Assembly: GCA_028285545.1 (NCBI GenBank) | Contig: JANQPA010000020.1 | Location: 1-58,253, forward strand | DNA from: Saprospiraceae bacterium | GTDB lineage: Bacteria > Bacteroidota > Bacteroidia > Chitinophagales > Saprospiraceae | Length of the DNA stretch: 58,253 bases | Reading direction: 5' to 3' | Shown here: positions 43,346 to 51,896 of the stretch, piece by piece | How positions within the stretch are numbered: position 1 is the stretch's first letter | How the letters are laid out: each line of letters starts with the position of its first letter | Translations under genes and position numbers: made by a program | Notes under the pieces: model-generated | The model's database searches: none | Seen by the model: only the letters and a program-made list of their open reading frames with translations | What the model was told of the DNA's origin: nothing

Positions 43346-43957
43346 TTAATTTTTTTCAACATATGTTTCCGCTTGAATATAGTCATAAATGGCTTGAAGC
43401 TCCTCTTTGCTAAGATTCTGAAAAGGGGGCATAACTGAAAAAGCCCATTCATTCCATAGTTCCAAAGCAATAGAGTCTTTTTCAACAATCATTTTTTGGC
43501 TATTTTGAGTAAACTCATATAACCACTTCCTGTCTCGTTTTGTAGTTATCCCTGATAAAGATGGCCCAGTTGATTTTTTATCTAATTCAACAGAATGACA
43601 AGGGGCACAATGTCGATCAAATAACTTTTGCCCTTTCTGATATAATTCATCATCCAAATAAACAGTGTCTGTGGTAACTGCAATTATTTCATCTCCTTCA
43701 TAAGCATAACTTGTAGAGATAATAAAAATATGTCTCTTTTCTGGATGTGGAGCTTCACCAATTTTTTGTTGCAAAATCCATCCTGTAACAATTACAATGA
43801 ATAGAGTAATCATTATAATCAAAAAAGGATTAACAATTGCCCCTAGTTTTTTAATAGTCAGTTTTTGTTTAATCTTCAACCAATTGGAAGAATCCGGTTT
43901 TCTATTAAATCCAGATAATACTTCCTGAATTTCTTCTTCAAATGAATTCCCCATCAT
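43346..43957 (-). CDS. Membrane protein: anti-sigma-like N-terminus and periplasmic cytochrome c
   Basis: The 203-aa protein has a cytoplasmic N-terminus of about 40 aa (FEEEIQEVLSGFNRKPDSSN), like that of short Bacteroidota anti-sigma factors, and one membrane helix (41-63). A periplasmic cytochrome c domain follows, with heme motif C117-A-P-C120-H121 and a likely axial Met176 in AFSVMPPFQNLS. The order and spacing fit class I cytochrome c. It overlaps the ECF sigma gene by 4 nt (ATGA). I infer that it holds the sigma factor and is controlled by redox state or heme. Confidence 0.82.
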   Translation of the reverse strand: MMGNSFEEEIQEVLSGFNRKPDSSNWLKIKQKLTIKKLGAIVNPFLIIMITLFIVIVTGWILQQKIGEAPHPEKRHIFIISTSYAYEGDEIIAVTTDTVYLDDELYQKGQKLFDRHCAPCHSVELDKKSTGPSLSGITTKRDRKWLYEFTQNSQKMIVEKDSIALELWNEWAFSVMPPFQNLSKEELQAIYDYIQAETYVEKN

Positions 43958-44499
43958 TTCATGGATTTATGATTTTGAAATGCAGTTTTAATCGCTTTTC
44001 TTGCTCGAAAATATTGAGATCGTGAAGTACTTTCTGAGATGTTTAAAAGAGCAGCTATTTCTTTGTGGGAATATCCCTCGATGGCATATAAATTGAAAAC
44101 AGTTTGATAGCCAGAAGGAAGTTGTTGGATTAATTCAATTAACTCTTCAGCTAATTCACTCGAATTATTTACTACTACTTGAGCGTTTTGTAACTCTTTC
44201 AGATCAATATTCTTATCGAACTTTAATTGCTTTTTTCTAAGCAAGCTAAGAATCCTATTAATAACGACACGCTTCAGCCAATTAAGTATTGGCCCTTCCT
44301 CTTTATATTGTGAAAGTGATTGGAATATATTAATGAATCCCTCCTGGAGAAAATCATTGGCTTCGGCCTCTGATTTGGCATATCTTAGGCAAAGTCCAAA
44401 TAGTGGAGTCTTGTATTTTTCGTAAAAAAGAAACTGGGCCTTGCTATTCTGCCTGATGCATTTTTTAATTAGCTGCCTTTCATTATCTGTTATGTTCAT
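43954..44499 (-). CDS. ECF sigma-70 factor
   Basis: The 181-aa protein has region 2 (NSKAQFLFYEKYKTPLFGLC, NDFLQEGFINIFQSLSQYKE, WLKRVVINRILSLLRKKQL) and region 4 (LPSGYQTVFNLYAIEGYSHK, EIAALLNISESTSRSQYFRA). It directs RNA polymerase to a set of genes not known here. Its stop overlaps the start of the cytochrome c/anti-sigma-like gene, so both are made together. Confidence 0.95.
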   Translation of the reverse strand: MNITDNERQLIKKCIRQNSKAQFLFYEKYKTPLFGLCLRYAKSEAEANDFLQEGFINIFQSLSQYKEEGPILNWLKRVVINRILSLLRKKQLKFDKNIDLKELQNAQVVVNNSSELAEELIELIQQLPSGYQTVFNLYAIEGYSHKEIAALLNISESTSRSQYFRARKAIKTAFQNHKSMK

Positions 44500-44565
44500 C
44501 AGCCTAGTATTTCCTCTAAAGGCGTCTAATCACTGGAAAATGCTGCGTCAAGTGAGAAAAATTTA

Positions 44566-44613
44566 CACATTTTCTAATCTGCCCATTTACACATCAGAAT
44601 ATCACAGCATATA
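44566..44613. repeat. Octamer array upstream of the ECF sigma gene
   Basis: Units are CACATTTT, CTAATCTG, CCCATTTA, CACATCAG, AATATCAC, AGCATATA. The last part (CACATCAG AATATCAC AGCAT) recurs exactly at 44745-44765, and the 5' flank GCRTCAAGTGARAAAAAT is shared too. Confidence 0.8.
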
Positions 44614-44646
44614 ACCCATCGTAGATTCAAATATAGCTTTTTTTAT

Positions 44647-44692
44647 GCCTACGGCTGCGCCATAGGCCATAATATTTCGCCGCTATGCGGCT
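44647..44692. repeat. 46-nt two-hairpin element, copy 2
   Basis: GCCTA...TAGGC forms the first hairpin and GCCGC-TAT-GCGGC, a perfect stem, the second. The layout matches copy 1 at 43236-43281. Confidence 0.65.
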
Positions 44693-44720
44693 TCTCTAAT
44701 GCATCAAGTGAAAAAATCTG

Positions 44721-44792
44721 CATATTTGCTCATTCGCACATTTACACATCAGAATATCACAGCATTAGAAAATCACAGAATCAAAAAACTAC
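44721..44792. repeat. Octamer array at the 3' end of the TPM-domain gene
   Basis: Units are CATATTTG, CTCATTCG, CACATTTA, CACATCAG, AATATCAC, AGCATTAG, AAAATCAC, AGAATCAA, AAAACTAC. The stop codon of the minus-strand gene (44789-44791) is inside the last unit. Confidence 0.8.
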
Positions 44793-46027
44793 CAACTTAC
44801 TCCTGCGCCGCCGCCGCCAGAAGAGCCGCCGCCCCAGCTGGAACCGCCGCCGCCACCACTAAAGCCTCCCCCTCCGCCGGAAGAAGAACTTCTGGTTTTG
44901 CGTGGAATAGTCCTGTAACTTACCTTGCGATAATTACAGTGTTTACATCGATGAATAACCTCTTGTTTGCCCGTAGAGGAATAGGTAGCATGACGAACAG
45001 TGCGCGTTCGGGAATGGTGGTAGGTAATAAAACCACATTCAGGGCACCTTTTATATTTACTGAACCTGGCAGCATATCTTAATATCAAAATATCATCATG
45101 ATCATCTGTTACCCAGACATCATAATCTACTGAACCAATTTCTTCTTCCATGATTTGGCCTTCTGTAAGAAATTGATCGTCTTCCTCTTCATTAAGCTTA
45201 TGCATGGGTTTGCCATTAAGGGCGCTAAAACGCGGGGCGTTCCGAAATTTGTTCATCATCCTTTTAATGAAGAAGTAGATGAGAATATAGGGAACCGGCA
45301 ACAAAAATATCAGCCACAAGAAAGAAGATTTCCGAATAGATAAATATTTATCATACATCTCTTCCTTACTTCGCATTACAGCTATGACCCTCATCATAAT
45401 AATCACTCCAACAATGAGGCTGATTAAAAGATATATGGCTAAAAAGGCAGGGACACCAGTTCTTTCCTGAAAAGATCTTCTTCCTCTAGAAGTCACCTCT
45501 TCCGCAACATTGGGGTCTTCAAGAGATTCTTTAAACTTTTGCACCGTAGCCACCAAACCTTCTCCGTAGCGACCTTCTTTAAAATAAGGTACCAATACCT
45601 GCATCCCAATTCGGTAGCATATGATATCAGGAAGTACTCCTTCCAGTCCATAGCCCGTCTCAAATTCGGTACGCCGCTGGTTCATTACGGTAAAAATGAG
45701 GAGCCCATTATCATTGTCTGCCTGTCCAATACCCCAGTGGTTAAATAATTGATGAGCAAAATCCTTAGGGTTTTCTTCTCCAATAGAATTGACGATGACT
45801 ACTGCAATTTGAACCGTATTATTCGATTCTAAATCTGCTAATAAGCTATTCAGACGGTTGACATCAGATTGGGAAATAACATTGTCAGGATTGCTAACAT
45901 ATCCTGAACCTCCGTTTTTTGGGTTGGGTACCGTATTATATTTGTAGGCGGTTTGGCCAAACCCCTGAAAACAAATACAAATAATCAGAAGTAGAAATGA
46001 AGGAATAAAAATTTTATTTTTTTTCAT
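44789..46027 (-). CDS. TPM-domain membrane protein with Gly-rich tail
   Basis: The 412-aa protein has a signal peptide (to about 24), a TPM domain (about 45-175: YVSNPDNVISQSDVNRLNSL, ETGYGLEGVLPDIICYRIGM), two membrane helices (about 198-218 and 235-255), two CxxC pairs (CPECG and CKHCN) that may hold zinc, and a C-terminal Gly/Ser-rich segment with GGGGGFSGGGGG. This is the YgcG/Psb32 layout, known from envelope proteins of unclear function. Confidence 0.9.
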   Translation of the reverse strand: MKKNKIFIPSFLLLIICICFQGFGQTAYKYNTVPNPKNGGSGYVSNPDNVISQSDVNRLNSLLADLESNNTVQIAVVIVNSIGEENPKDFAHQLFNHWGIGQADNDNGLLIFTVMNQRRTEFETGYGLEGVLPDIICYRIGMQVLVPYFKEGRYGEGLVATVQKFKESLEDPNVAEEVTSRGRRSFQERTGVPAFLAIYLLISLIVGVIIMMRVIAVMRSKEEMYDKYLSIRKSSFLWLIFLLPVPYILIYFFIKRMMNKFRNAPRFSALNGKPMHKLNEEEDDQFLTEGQIMEEEIGSVDYDVWVTDDHDDILILRYAARFSKYKRCPECGFITYHHSRTRTVRHATYSSTGKQEVIHRCKHCNYRKVSYRTIPRKTRSSSSGGGGGFSGGGGGSSWGGGSSGGGGAGVSW

Positions 46028-46157
46028 TTGCTTATTGATGGCTATTGGAGAATTATGAAGGTAATAACTTTTATGGGGAATTCTATCTCATTTTTTAGTG
46101 GCTACCCATTTTTTTTTGAAACTTTGTTCTTGCACAGATCAAAAAAAAACTCTAAAC

Positions 46158-47315
46158 ATGTCTCGTTTTGTATTCATACTGCTAATAACAGCTTTTTCCT
46201 TATTTTTTAATGAGAAAATGCAGGCCCAGAATCGGAATTTTTCTGACGCTACTCGAATTAGCATGCTTGTATCTTCTCCTGGTAATGAATTGTATAGTGC
46301 ATTTGGCCATAGTGCAATAAGAGTTACCGATAGTATCCGTGGTCTTGACTGGGTATTTAATTATGGAGTTTTTGATTTTGACACCCCTAATTTTTATTCC
46401 AAATTTGTAAGAGGAAAACTTTTATATAAGCTTGCCATCCAAGAATATCAGAGTTATTGGGCAAGCTATGATGGCTCACAACAATTGGTTACTGAACAGG
46501 TTTTCCAGCTTGACACTCTTCAAAAGAGAGAATTTCTGGCCTTTCTAATGGAAAATTATAAGCCGGAAAATCGATTATACCTCTACGATTTTTTCTATGA
46601 CAATTGTGCTACCCGAATCAGGGATATCATCGAAGTAATTGGAGAGAAGGAAGTAATCATTCCGGAAGAAGAAAATAATCCTCCTACCTTCAGAGATTTG
46701 CTACATGATTATGTAGGAAAGCGATATTGGACCAGTTACGGTATTGATATTATCCTGGGATTGGAAGCCGATAAAAAAGCTGGATTAAGAGAACAGATGT
46801 TTTTGCCGGAATACCTTTCAGAAAATCTTGCCCAATATAGATTCCCAAGTTCACAAAATGCAAGTGTATTTGGTAATACCGTGGTTTTAAAAGAAAAAGG
46901 TGCAGAGCCTCCTCTCTTATCCTGGTTCCTACGTCCAGGTTTTGTAATGGGAATGATTTGCCTGATTATTCTGCTGGGAAGTATCTTTTTGCAAAAAAGA
47001 GGGAAACAATTGGTATTGGATAGGTTTTTATTTATCCTCCTGGGTTTAGGGGGGCTTTTTATTACATTTATGTGGTTTGGAACCGATCATATTGCCACCC
47101 AACGCAACCTTAATTTACTTTGGTTGAATCCCTTATACTTTGTATTTGCATTCTACCTGTCGAAGCCTAAAAACAAAGTTTATAGCATCCTTCGTTGGAT
47201 ATTATTGATAGGAAATCTGGCCATTTTAATTAATTTATTATGGTGGCCGCAATATGTGCATCCTGCTTTTTTGCCAATAATAGGTTTAGTTGTGTATAGA
47301 TTGGTGAGATCTTAG
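46158..47315 (+). CDS. DUF4105 protein with C-terminal membrane helices
   Basis: The ATG at 46158 begins a signal peptide (MSRFVFILLITAFSLFFNE); the upstream GTG at 46098 would add a basic stretch. The DUF4105 part (about 30-250) has SSPGNELYSAFGHSAIRVTD, VFNYGVFDFDTPNFYSKFVR and FYDNCATRIRDII, with a possible His/Cys pair. Several hydrophobic segments then follow (about 260-385). Function unknown. Its stop codon TAG overlaps the first unit of a heptamer array. Confidence 0.88.
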   Translation: MSRFVFILLITAFSLFFNEKMQAQNRNFSDATRISMLVSSPGNELYSAFGHSAIRVTDSIRGLDWVFNYGVFDFDTPNFYSKFVRGKLLYKLAIQEYQSYWASYDGSQQLVTEQVFQLDTLQKREFLAFLMENYKPENRLYLYDFFYDNCATRIRDIIEVIGEKEVIIPEEENNPPTFRDLLHDYVGKRYWTSYGIDIILGLEADKKAGLREQMFLPEYLSENLAQYRFPSSQNASVFGNTVVLKEKGAEPPLLSWFLRPGFVMGMICLIILLGSIFLQKRGKQLVLDRFLFILLGLGGLFITFMWFGTDHIATQRNLNLLWLNPLYFVFAFYLSKPKNKVYSILRWILLIGNLAILINLLWWPQYVHPAFLPIIGLVVYRLVRS

Positions 47316-47359
47316 TTCCGAGTTCCGAGTTCCGAGTTCCGAGTTCCGAGTTCCGAGTT
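47314..47359. repeat. Heptamer array AGTTCCG x6
   Basis: Six exact AGTTCCG units (47314-47355) plus AGTT. The TAG stop codon of the DUF4105 gene (47313-47315) shares its last two bases with the first unit. There is no inverted array, only a short GGAACT at 47363-47368. Confidence 0.95.
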
Positions 47360-47399
47360 TAAGGAACTGTTTTATTGAAAGTATAGTTGCTTATTTGAG

Positions 47400-47720
47400 C
47401 TTTTTTTTCACGCTGATTCCGCCAATTCCGCTTAGAGTTATCTGCTAAATTGGCGAAATCCCTGACTGCCGGCAGGCAGTTGCATGAAAAAAATGTCACA
47501 AATTATATAATTAATCTAATCAGCAAATAAACTACCCATTTACTAATTTATATGTCTATAAATTAATATATCATATCATCATGAGACAGGAGCATCAAAC
47601 AATTTTCCCAACTACCATTTTTTACATCAAAGAATCATACCATCACACGATTGCAGTATCAAACAATTTGCACATCTACTAATTTGCACATCTTCACAAC
47701 CACATATCTTCTCATCAAAA
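47400..47720. repeat. Intergenic mosaic of palindromes and octamers
   Basis: The 506-nt gap before the S9 peptidase gene holds no gene. GATTCCGCCAATT near 47416 has an inverted partner AAATTGGCGAAATC near 47447, and ACTGCC-GGCA-GGCAGT is at about 47464-47480. Further on, octamer-type units appear (CCCATTTA, CTAATTTA near 47535; ATCATACC, ATCACACG, ATTGCAGT, ATCAAACA near 47634; then CACATCTA, CTAATTTG, CACATCTT near 47670). Confidence 0.65.
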
Positions 47721-47821
47721 ATTAAGCCTTCCTCCATTTTTACAAAAAATATAGAATGCCTCCTATAGTGTTTGTTATATTTGTTAAGCAACCTTATTCA
47801 TTAACCTAATAAAAGTGCGTT

Positions 47822-50254
47822 ATGAAGGCTAGGATTACCATATTCATATGCAGTCTCCTCTTATGCATCCCATTGCTTATGGAAGCACAGGAATCGATTA
47901 CTTATCAAACACCCTCAAAAGAAATTGCAGACCTCGTTGATGCTCCACCTCCACCTGCGGTGAGCATTAATGCTACAAAGGACTGGATGTTATTGATGCA
48001 ACAACCAGGATACCCGTCTATTGAAGAATTAGCACAACCCGAACTTAGACTAGGTGGTTTGAGAATGAACCCACGAACCAATGGTCGGAGTCGAGGAAGA
48101 AGTTATAATGGCCTTAGTTTGAAGAATATTAAATCCGGTAAAGATTTTGAAGTAACAGGCTTGCCTGAAAAAGCTCGGATCGAGAATGTATCCTGGGCAC
48201 CCAATGGCCAGCACATTGCTTTCACCATTACTCGTAATGATGCCATTGAATTATGGCATTTAGATGTAAAAACGCAAGAAGCTAAGCAGCTAACCAAAGG
48301 AATAATCAATAACATCATTGGCTCCGCTTTTCAGTGGATGCCCAATAGTAGTCAGATTATTGTTAAAGCAATTGATGAAAACAGAGGAGAATTCCCTGAG
48401 CAACCAAATGTTCCTTCAGGACCAATTGTACAGCAGTCTTCCGGCAAAGCGACTACCTTACGTACCTATCAGGATTTGCTAAAAAATCCTTACGATGAAT
48501 CTTTATTTGAATACTATACTTCCGCTCAGCTTCATATGATAGAGGTAGAGTCTGGTGAAATGAAAAAGTTTGGGCAGGCGGGAATTATTCGCAGCTTCAG
48601 CACCTCTCCTGATGGGAAATATGTGATGGTAAGTACCATTCGAAAGCCCTTTTCCTATTTGGTTACATTCCGCAATTTTCCCACTACTTTTGATATATTA
48701 GATACCAGGGGGAATGCGGTACAAAGAGTTGCCGACCTTCCTTTAATTGATAAATTGCCGAAGGGTTTTGGAGCAGTGAGACAGGGGCCTCGAAGCATTT
48801 CCTGGCGCGCAGACAAACCATCCACCCTTTATTGGGTAGAAGCTCAGGATGGAGGAGATCCTAAAATGAAAACGGATGTTCGCGATCGGCTTTTTTACCT
48901 GGATGCCCCTTTTAATGGGGAAAAGGTAGCAAGCATTCCTTTTAAGTTAAGATATAGTGGAATTAGTTGGTCCAATGATCAATTAGCTATTGCCTACGAA
49001 TACTGGTGGCCGTCTCGGCATCTAATTACCAGTAAGTTTACTCCAGGAGAAAAAGATTCAAAAGAGGTTCTGTTTGACTATTCCACTGAAAATCGATATG
49101 AGAATCCCGGAAACTTTGCCACCACTCGTAATGAATATGGGCGTAATGTCTTGTTGACAAGTGAAGATGGTCAGCATCTGTTTTTAACAGGCCAGGGTTC
49201 TTCCCCTAAGGGAGACAGACCATTTTTGCGGGAATTCGATCTTAACACTAAAGAGACCAAGGAACACTGGCGTTCTTCCGCCCCATTTTATGAAATTCCG
49301 GTTACCATCCTGGATGCAGATAAATCTTTGATTGTTACCAGAAGAGAATCTAAAAAAGAAACTCCTAATTATTTTGTTCGAAATTGGAAAAATGGCAAGG
49401 TAACTGAGCTGACCAATTTTGATCATCCCTATCCAGGATTAGCAGGAGTAGAGAAACAGGTGGTAAAATATAAAAGAAAAGATGGCCTAGACCTACAAGG
49501 TGATCTATACCTTCCTAAAGGATATAAACCTGGACAAGATGACCCTCTTCCAGTGATTATGTGGGCTTATCCCAGAGAATATAAAAGTGCTTCCGATGCT
49601 GCACAGGTATCTGGTTCTCCAAATGCTTTTCTGCGTTTAAGCTGGGGAAGCCCTATATATTGGGTTGCTAAAGGATATGCTGTATTAAACAATGCTTCCA
49701 TGCCTATCGTGGGTGAAGGTGATGATGAGCCCAATGATTCTTTCAGAGAGCAATTAGTAGCCAATGCAGAGGCGGCAATTGATAAGTTGGTAGATATGAA
49801 AGTAGCGGATAGGGGTAAGATTGCCATTGGAGGGCATTCTTATGGTGCTTTTATGACCGCTAATTTATTAGCTCATTCAGATCTTTTCGCGGCTGGTATC
49901 GCACGCAGTGGTGCCTATAACCGTACATTGACCCCATTTGGATTTCAACGTGAGGAAAGAACTTATTGGGATGCCCCCGAAATTTATTACACCATGTCTC
50001 CCTTTATGCATGCTGATAAGATTAATGAGCCCATGCTTATGATTCACGGAGAAGCAGACAATAACAGTGGAACCTTTCCATTACAAAGTAAACGCATGTA
50101 CTCCGCCATTAATGGTTTGGGAGGAATTGCAAGATTGGTGATGTTACCTCATGAGAGCCATGGGTATCGAGCCAGAGAATCTGTTTTACATATGTTTTGG
50201 GAGATGGATCAGTGGCTGGAAACCTACGTGAAGAATAGAAAGGCAGTGCCATAA
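47822..50254 (+). CDS. S9 family peptidase (glutamyl endopeptidase-like)
   Basis: The 810-aa exported enzyme has a signal peptide (to about 23), a beta-propeller domain (about 100-520) and a C-terminal alpha/beta hydrolase domain. The catalytic triad is Ser673 in GGHSYGAF, Asp746 in IHGEADNN and His780 in PHESHGY. RTYQDLLKNPYDESLFEYY in the propeller is typical of the glutamyl endopeptidase (S9D) branch. It cuts peptides outside the cytoplasm. A strong terminator follows. Confidence 0.94.
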   Translation: MKARITIFICSLLLCIPLLMEAQESITYQTPSKEIADLVDAPPPPAVSINATKDWMLLMQQPGYPSIEELAQPELRLGGLRMNPRTNGRSRGRSYNGLSLKNIKSGKDFEVTGLPEKARIENVSWAPNGQHIAFTITRNDAIELWHLDVKTQEAKQLTKGIINNIIGSAFQWMPNSSQIIVKAIDENRGEFPEQPNVPSGPIVQQSSGKATTLRTYQDLLKNPYDESLFEYYTSAQLHMIEVESGEMKKFGQAGIIRSFSTSPDGKYVMVSTIRKPFSYLVTFRNFPTTFDILDTRGNAVQRVADLPLIDKLPKGFGAVRQGPRSISWRADKPSTLYWVEAQDGGDPKMKTDVRDRLFYLDAPFNGEKVASIPFKLRYSGISWSNDQLAIAYEYWWPSRHLITSKFTPGEKDSKEVLFDYSTENRYENPGNFATTRNEYGRNVLLTSEDGQHLFLTGQGSSPKGDRPFLREFDLNTKETKEHWRSSAPFYEIPVTILDADKSLIVTRRESKKETPNYFVRNWKNGKVTELTNFDHPYPGLAGVEKQVVKYKRKDGLDLQGDLYLPKGYKPGQDDPLPVIMWAYPREYKSASDAAQVSGSPNAFLRLSWGSPIYWVAKGYAVLNNASMPIVGEGDDEPNDSFREQLVANAEAAIDKLVDMKVADRGKIAIGGHSYGAFMTANLLAHSDLFAAGIARSGAYNRTLTPFGFQREERTYWDAPEIYYTMSPFMHADKINEPMLMIHGEADNNSGTFPLQSKRMYSAINGLGGIARLVMLPHESHGYRARESVLHMFWEMDQWLETYVKNRKAVP

Positions 50255-50255
50255 A

Positions 50256-50295
50256 AATTTAAATGTGCTCGGCCTGGGCCGAGCACATTTAAATT
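50256..50295. terminator. Bidirectional terminator, perfect 19-bp stem
   Basis: AATTTAAATGTGCTCGGCC (50256-50274) and its perfect reverse complement (50277-50295) enclose a 2-nt loop. The stop codon of the minus-strand gene (50294-50296) lies at its edge. It separates convergent genes. Confidence 0.85.
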
Positions 50296-51826
50296 AGTCA
50301 TATATAACCAGTGTCACTTCCGCATTCTTAAACCTTGGCATGCACATTCCCACATCCGCTCCAATATAAGTTGGGTCACAGATAACATAGCGTTTACCCT
50401 GGTGATCCAGAAAATCACCACCAATATTTTCATTAAAGCGAACCGCAGTAGCCAGGTGATTTGGGAAAATTAGGCCAATAACCTCTAAGCCAAGCATATT
50501 ACGAACTAGAGTACTAAACAAAGCCGAACGATCTTCACAATCAGAATAAGGAAAATGGAATAGTTCTTCTGGGTAGAGATATTTTTCCACACCAAATTGA
50601 TCCTGGTCTGTTTTATAAGCAAAAGCTTTTTGGACGAAACGAAGTATAATATTTACTTTTTCTCTTTCGGATTTTCCTTGCAATAGTGGCAGTAATGCTC
50701 TGCTAATAGACGCATATGCCGGTTCACTAAGGGGCGAAGATAGAGTCACTTCAAAATCAACATGCGGCATATCCTGATAAAATTCTACAAGAGTAGGATT
50801 ATAATTTACACTAATTTGATGAACCTGATAATTGTATTCAAAGCTCAGTCTTTTATTCAGGGTCTTATTACTAAGTCTGAGTGGCTTTTTAAAGGTAAAA
50901 TCAACTAAGCGAGTGCTATTACCATATTGTCCTTTATAAGTAATAATAGACTGATTTCTATCTAAGTTTCTGCCAAAAGGAAAAATATAGAAATTATTTC
51001 CCTCAATAGTAAGATAAGGCTTTTCAAACACCTGCTGATAGCTGGGTAATAATAAGAAGATCGAATTATTGGTATACCCCATTTTAGCCTGATATCCACT
51101 TTTATTCAAAATGAAACAGGTAAAAATAACTTGCTGATCAATATTATTTGGAAAAATATTGGCCGCTACAGAACGCGCTAGTTGGATATATCCCCAGTCA
51201 TTAAGTTGTTTGGCATCAGCTATAATATTGACTTCCCGATACAATTGATTGAAATGTCGAGCTTTAGCCAATTGTTCCCAGGCCTGAGGAATACCATCCC
51301 CATAAGGCCTCGATAATTGATAGCGATAAGCTGGGTCGTATGAAAACTGGATATTAGAAGAGTAAAAGGAACTGGACATGGTTTGTGGTTGATTCATCAT
51401 ATCCGATAGCTTCTCCTCTGTACTTCGGTCCGGCTCTGGTAGTTCTTTTTTCCGTTCTGGCAAGGGAGGTACTTCTGGTTCGGGGTCAATCCTTCGTGGG
51501 TTTTGACCTATATTGTCAGAATTATTGTCTTTAGCATTTTCAGGAGCAGTGGGCTGCTCGGTGGGTTTATTAGGTCTCAATGGTGATTCCTGTCCTGGAG
51601 CAACTCGAAATTGCTCCCAACTATTTCGAAGAAATCGAGCAAAATCAGCATCAATACTATCTCTAAAAGATTGAATATTCCCCTCAATCTCCTTGACGAA
51701 ATCATCAAACTTTTTTTTCATATCTCGGTCGGGGTCCTGTGCATGTAAAGGATTACAAAGAGCTCCCAGGCATAAAATCAGGGCTCCCGCCAAGCTTATT
51801 TTTTTAATGTATAGAGAGATTTTCAT
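50294..51826 (-). CDS. Exported transglutaminase-like protein
   Basis: A signal peptide (to about 29) precedes a helical part, a Pro/Glu-rich linker (about 85-140), a beta-rich central part and a C-terminal transglutaminase-like domain. Its triad looks complete: Cys430 in SDCEDRSALF, His457 in NHLATAV and Asp484 in CDPTYIGADVG. Such proteins can be proteases or transglutaminases. The gene follows the DUF4384 gene on the same strand across a heptamer hairpin. Confidence 0.85.
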   Translation of the reverse strand: MKISLYIKKISLAGALILCLGALCNPLHAQDPDRDMKKKFDDFVKEIEGNIQSFRDSIDADFARFLRNSWEQFRVAPGQESPLRPNKPTEQPTAPENAKDNNSDNIGQNPRRIDPEPEVPPLPERKKELPEPDRSTEEKLSDMMNQPQTMSSSFYSSNIQFSYDPAYRYQLSRPYGDGIPQAWEQLAKARHFNQLYREVNIIADAKQLNDWGYIQLARSVAANIFPNNIDQQVIFTCFILNKSGYQAKMGYTNNSIFLLLPSYQQVFEKPYLTIEGNNFYIFPFGRNLDRNQSIITYKGQYGNSTRLVDFTFKKPLRLSNKTLNKRLSFEYNYQVHQISVNYNPTLVEFYQDMPHVDFEVTLSSPLSEPAYASISRALLPLLQGKSEREKVNIILRFVQKAFAYKTDQDQFGVEKYLYPEELFHFPYSDCEDRSALFSTLVRNMLGLEVIGLIFPNHLATAVRFNENIGGDFLDHQGKRYVICDPTYIGADVGMCMPRFKNAEVTLVIYD

Positions 51827-51834
51827 TGGCTAAT

Positions 51835-51891
51835 GGTTGATAGTTGATAGTTGTTAGTGGATAGTTCCCTATCCACTAACAACTATTAACT
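51835..51891. repeat. Heptamer array (AGTTGAT type) with inverted copy
   Basis: The plus strand reads GGTTGAT, AGTTGAT, AGTTGTT, AGTGGAT, AGTTCCC; the minus strand reads AGTTAAT, AGTTGTT, AGTGGAT. The arms 51843-51864 and 51869-51890 pair with one mismatch and a 4-nt loop. It lies between the DUF4384 and transglutaminase-like genes. Confidence 0.9.
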
Positions 51892-51896
51892 AAAAT

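Noticed and set aside
43223-43438. Small plus-strand frame overlapping the cytochrome c gene end
   Set aside because: It runs through the two-hairpin element and is antisense to a clear gene.
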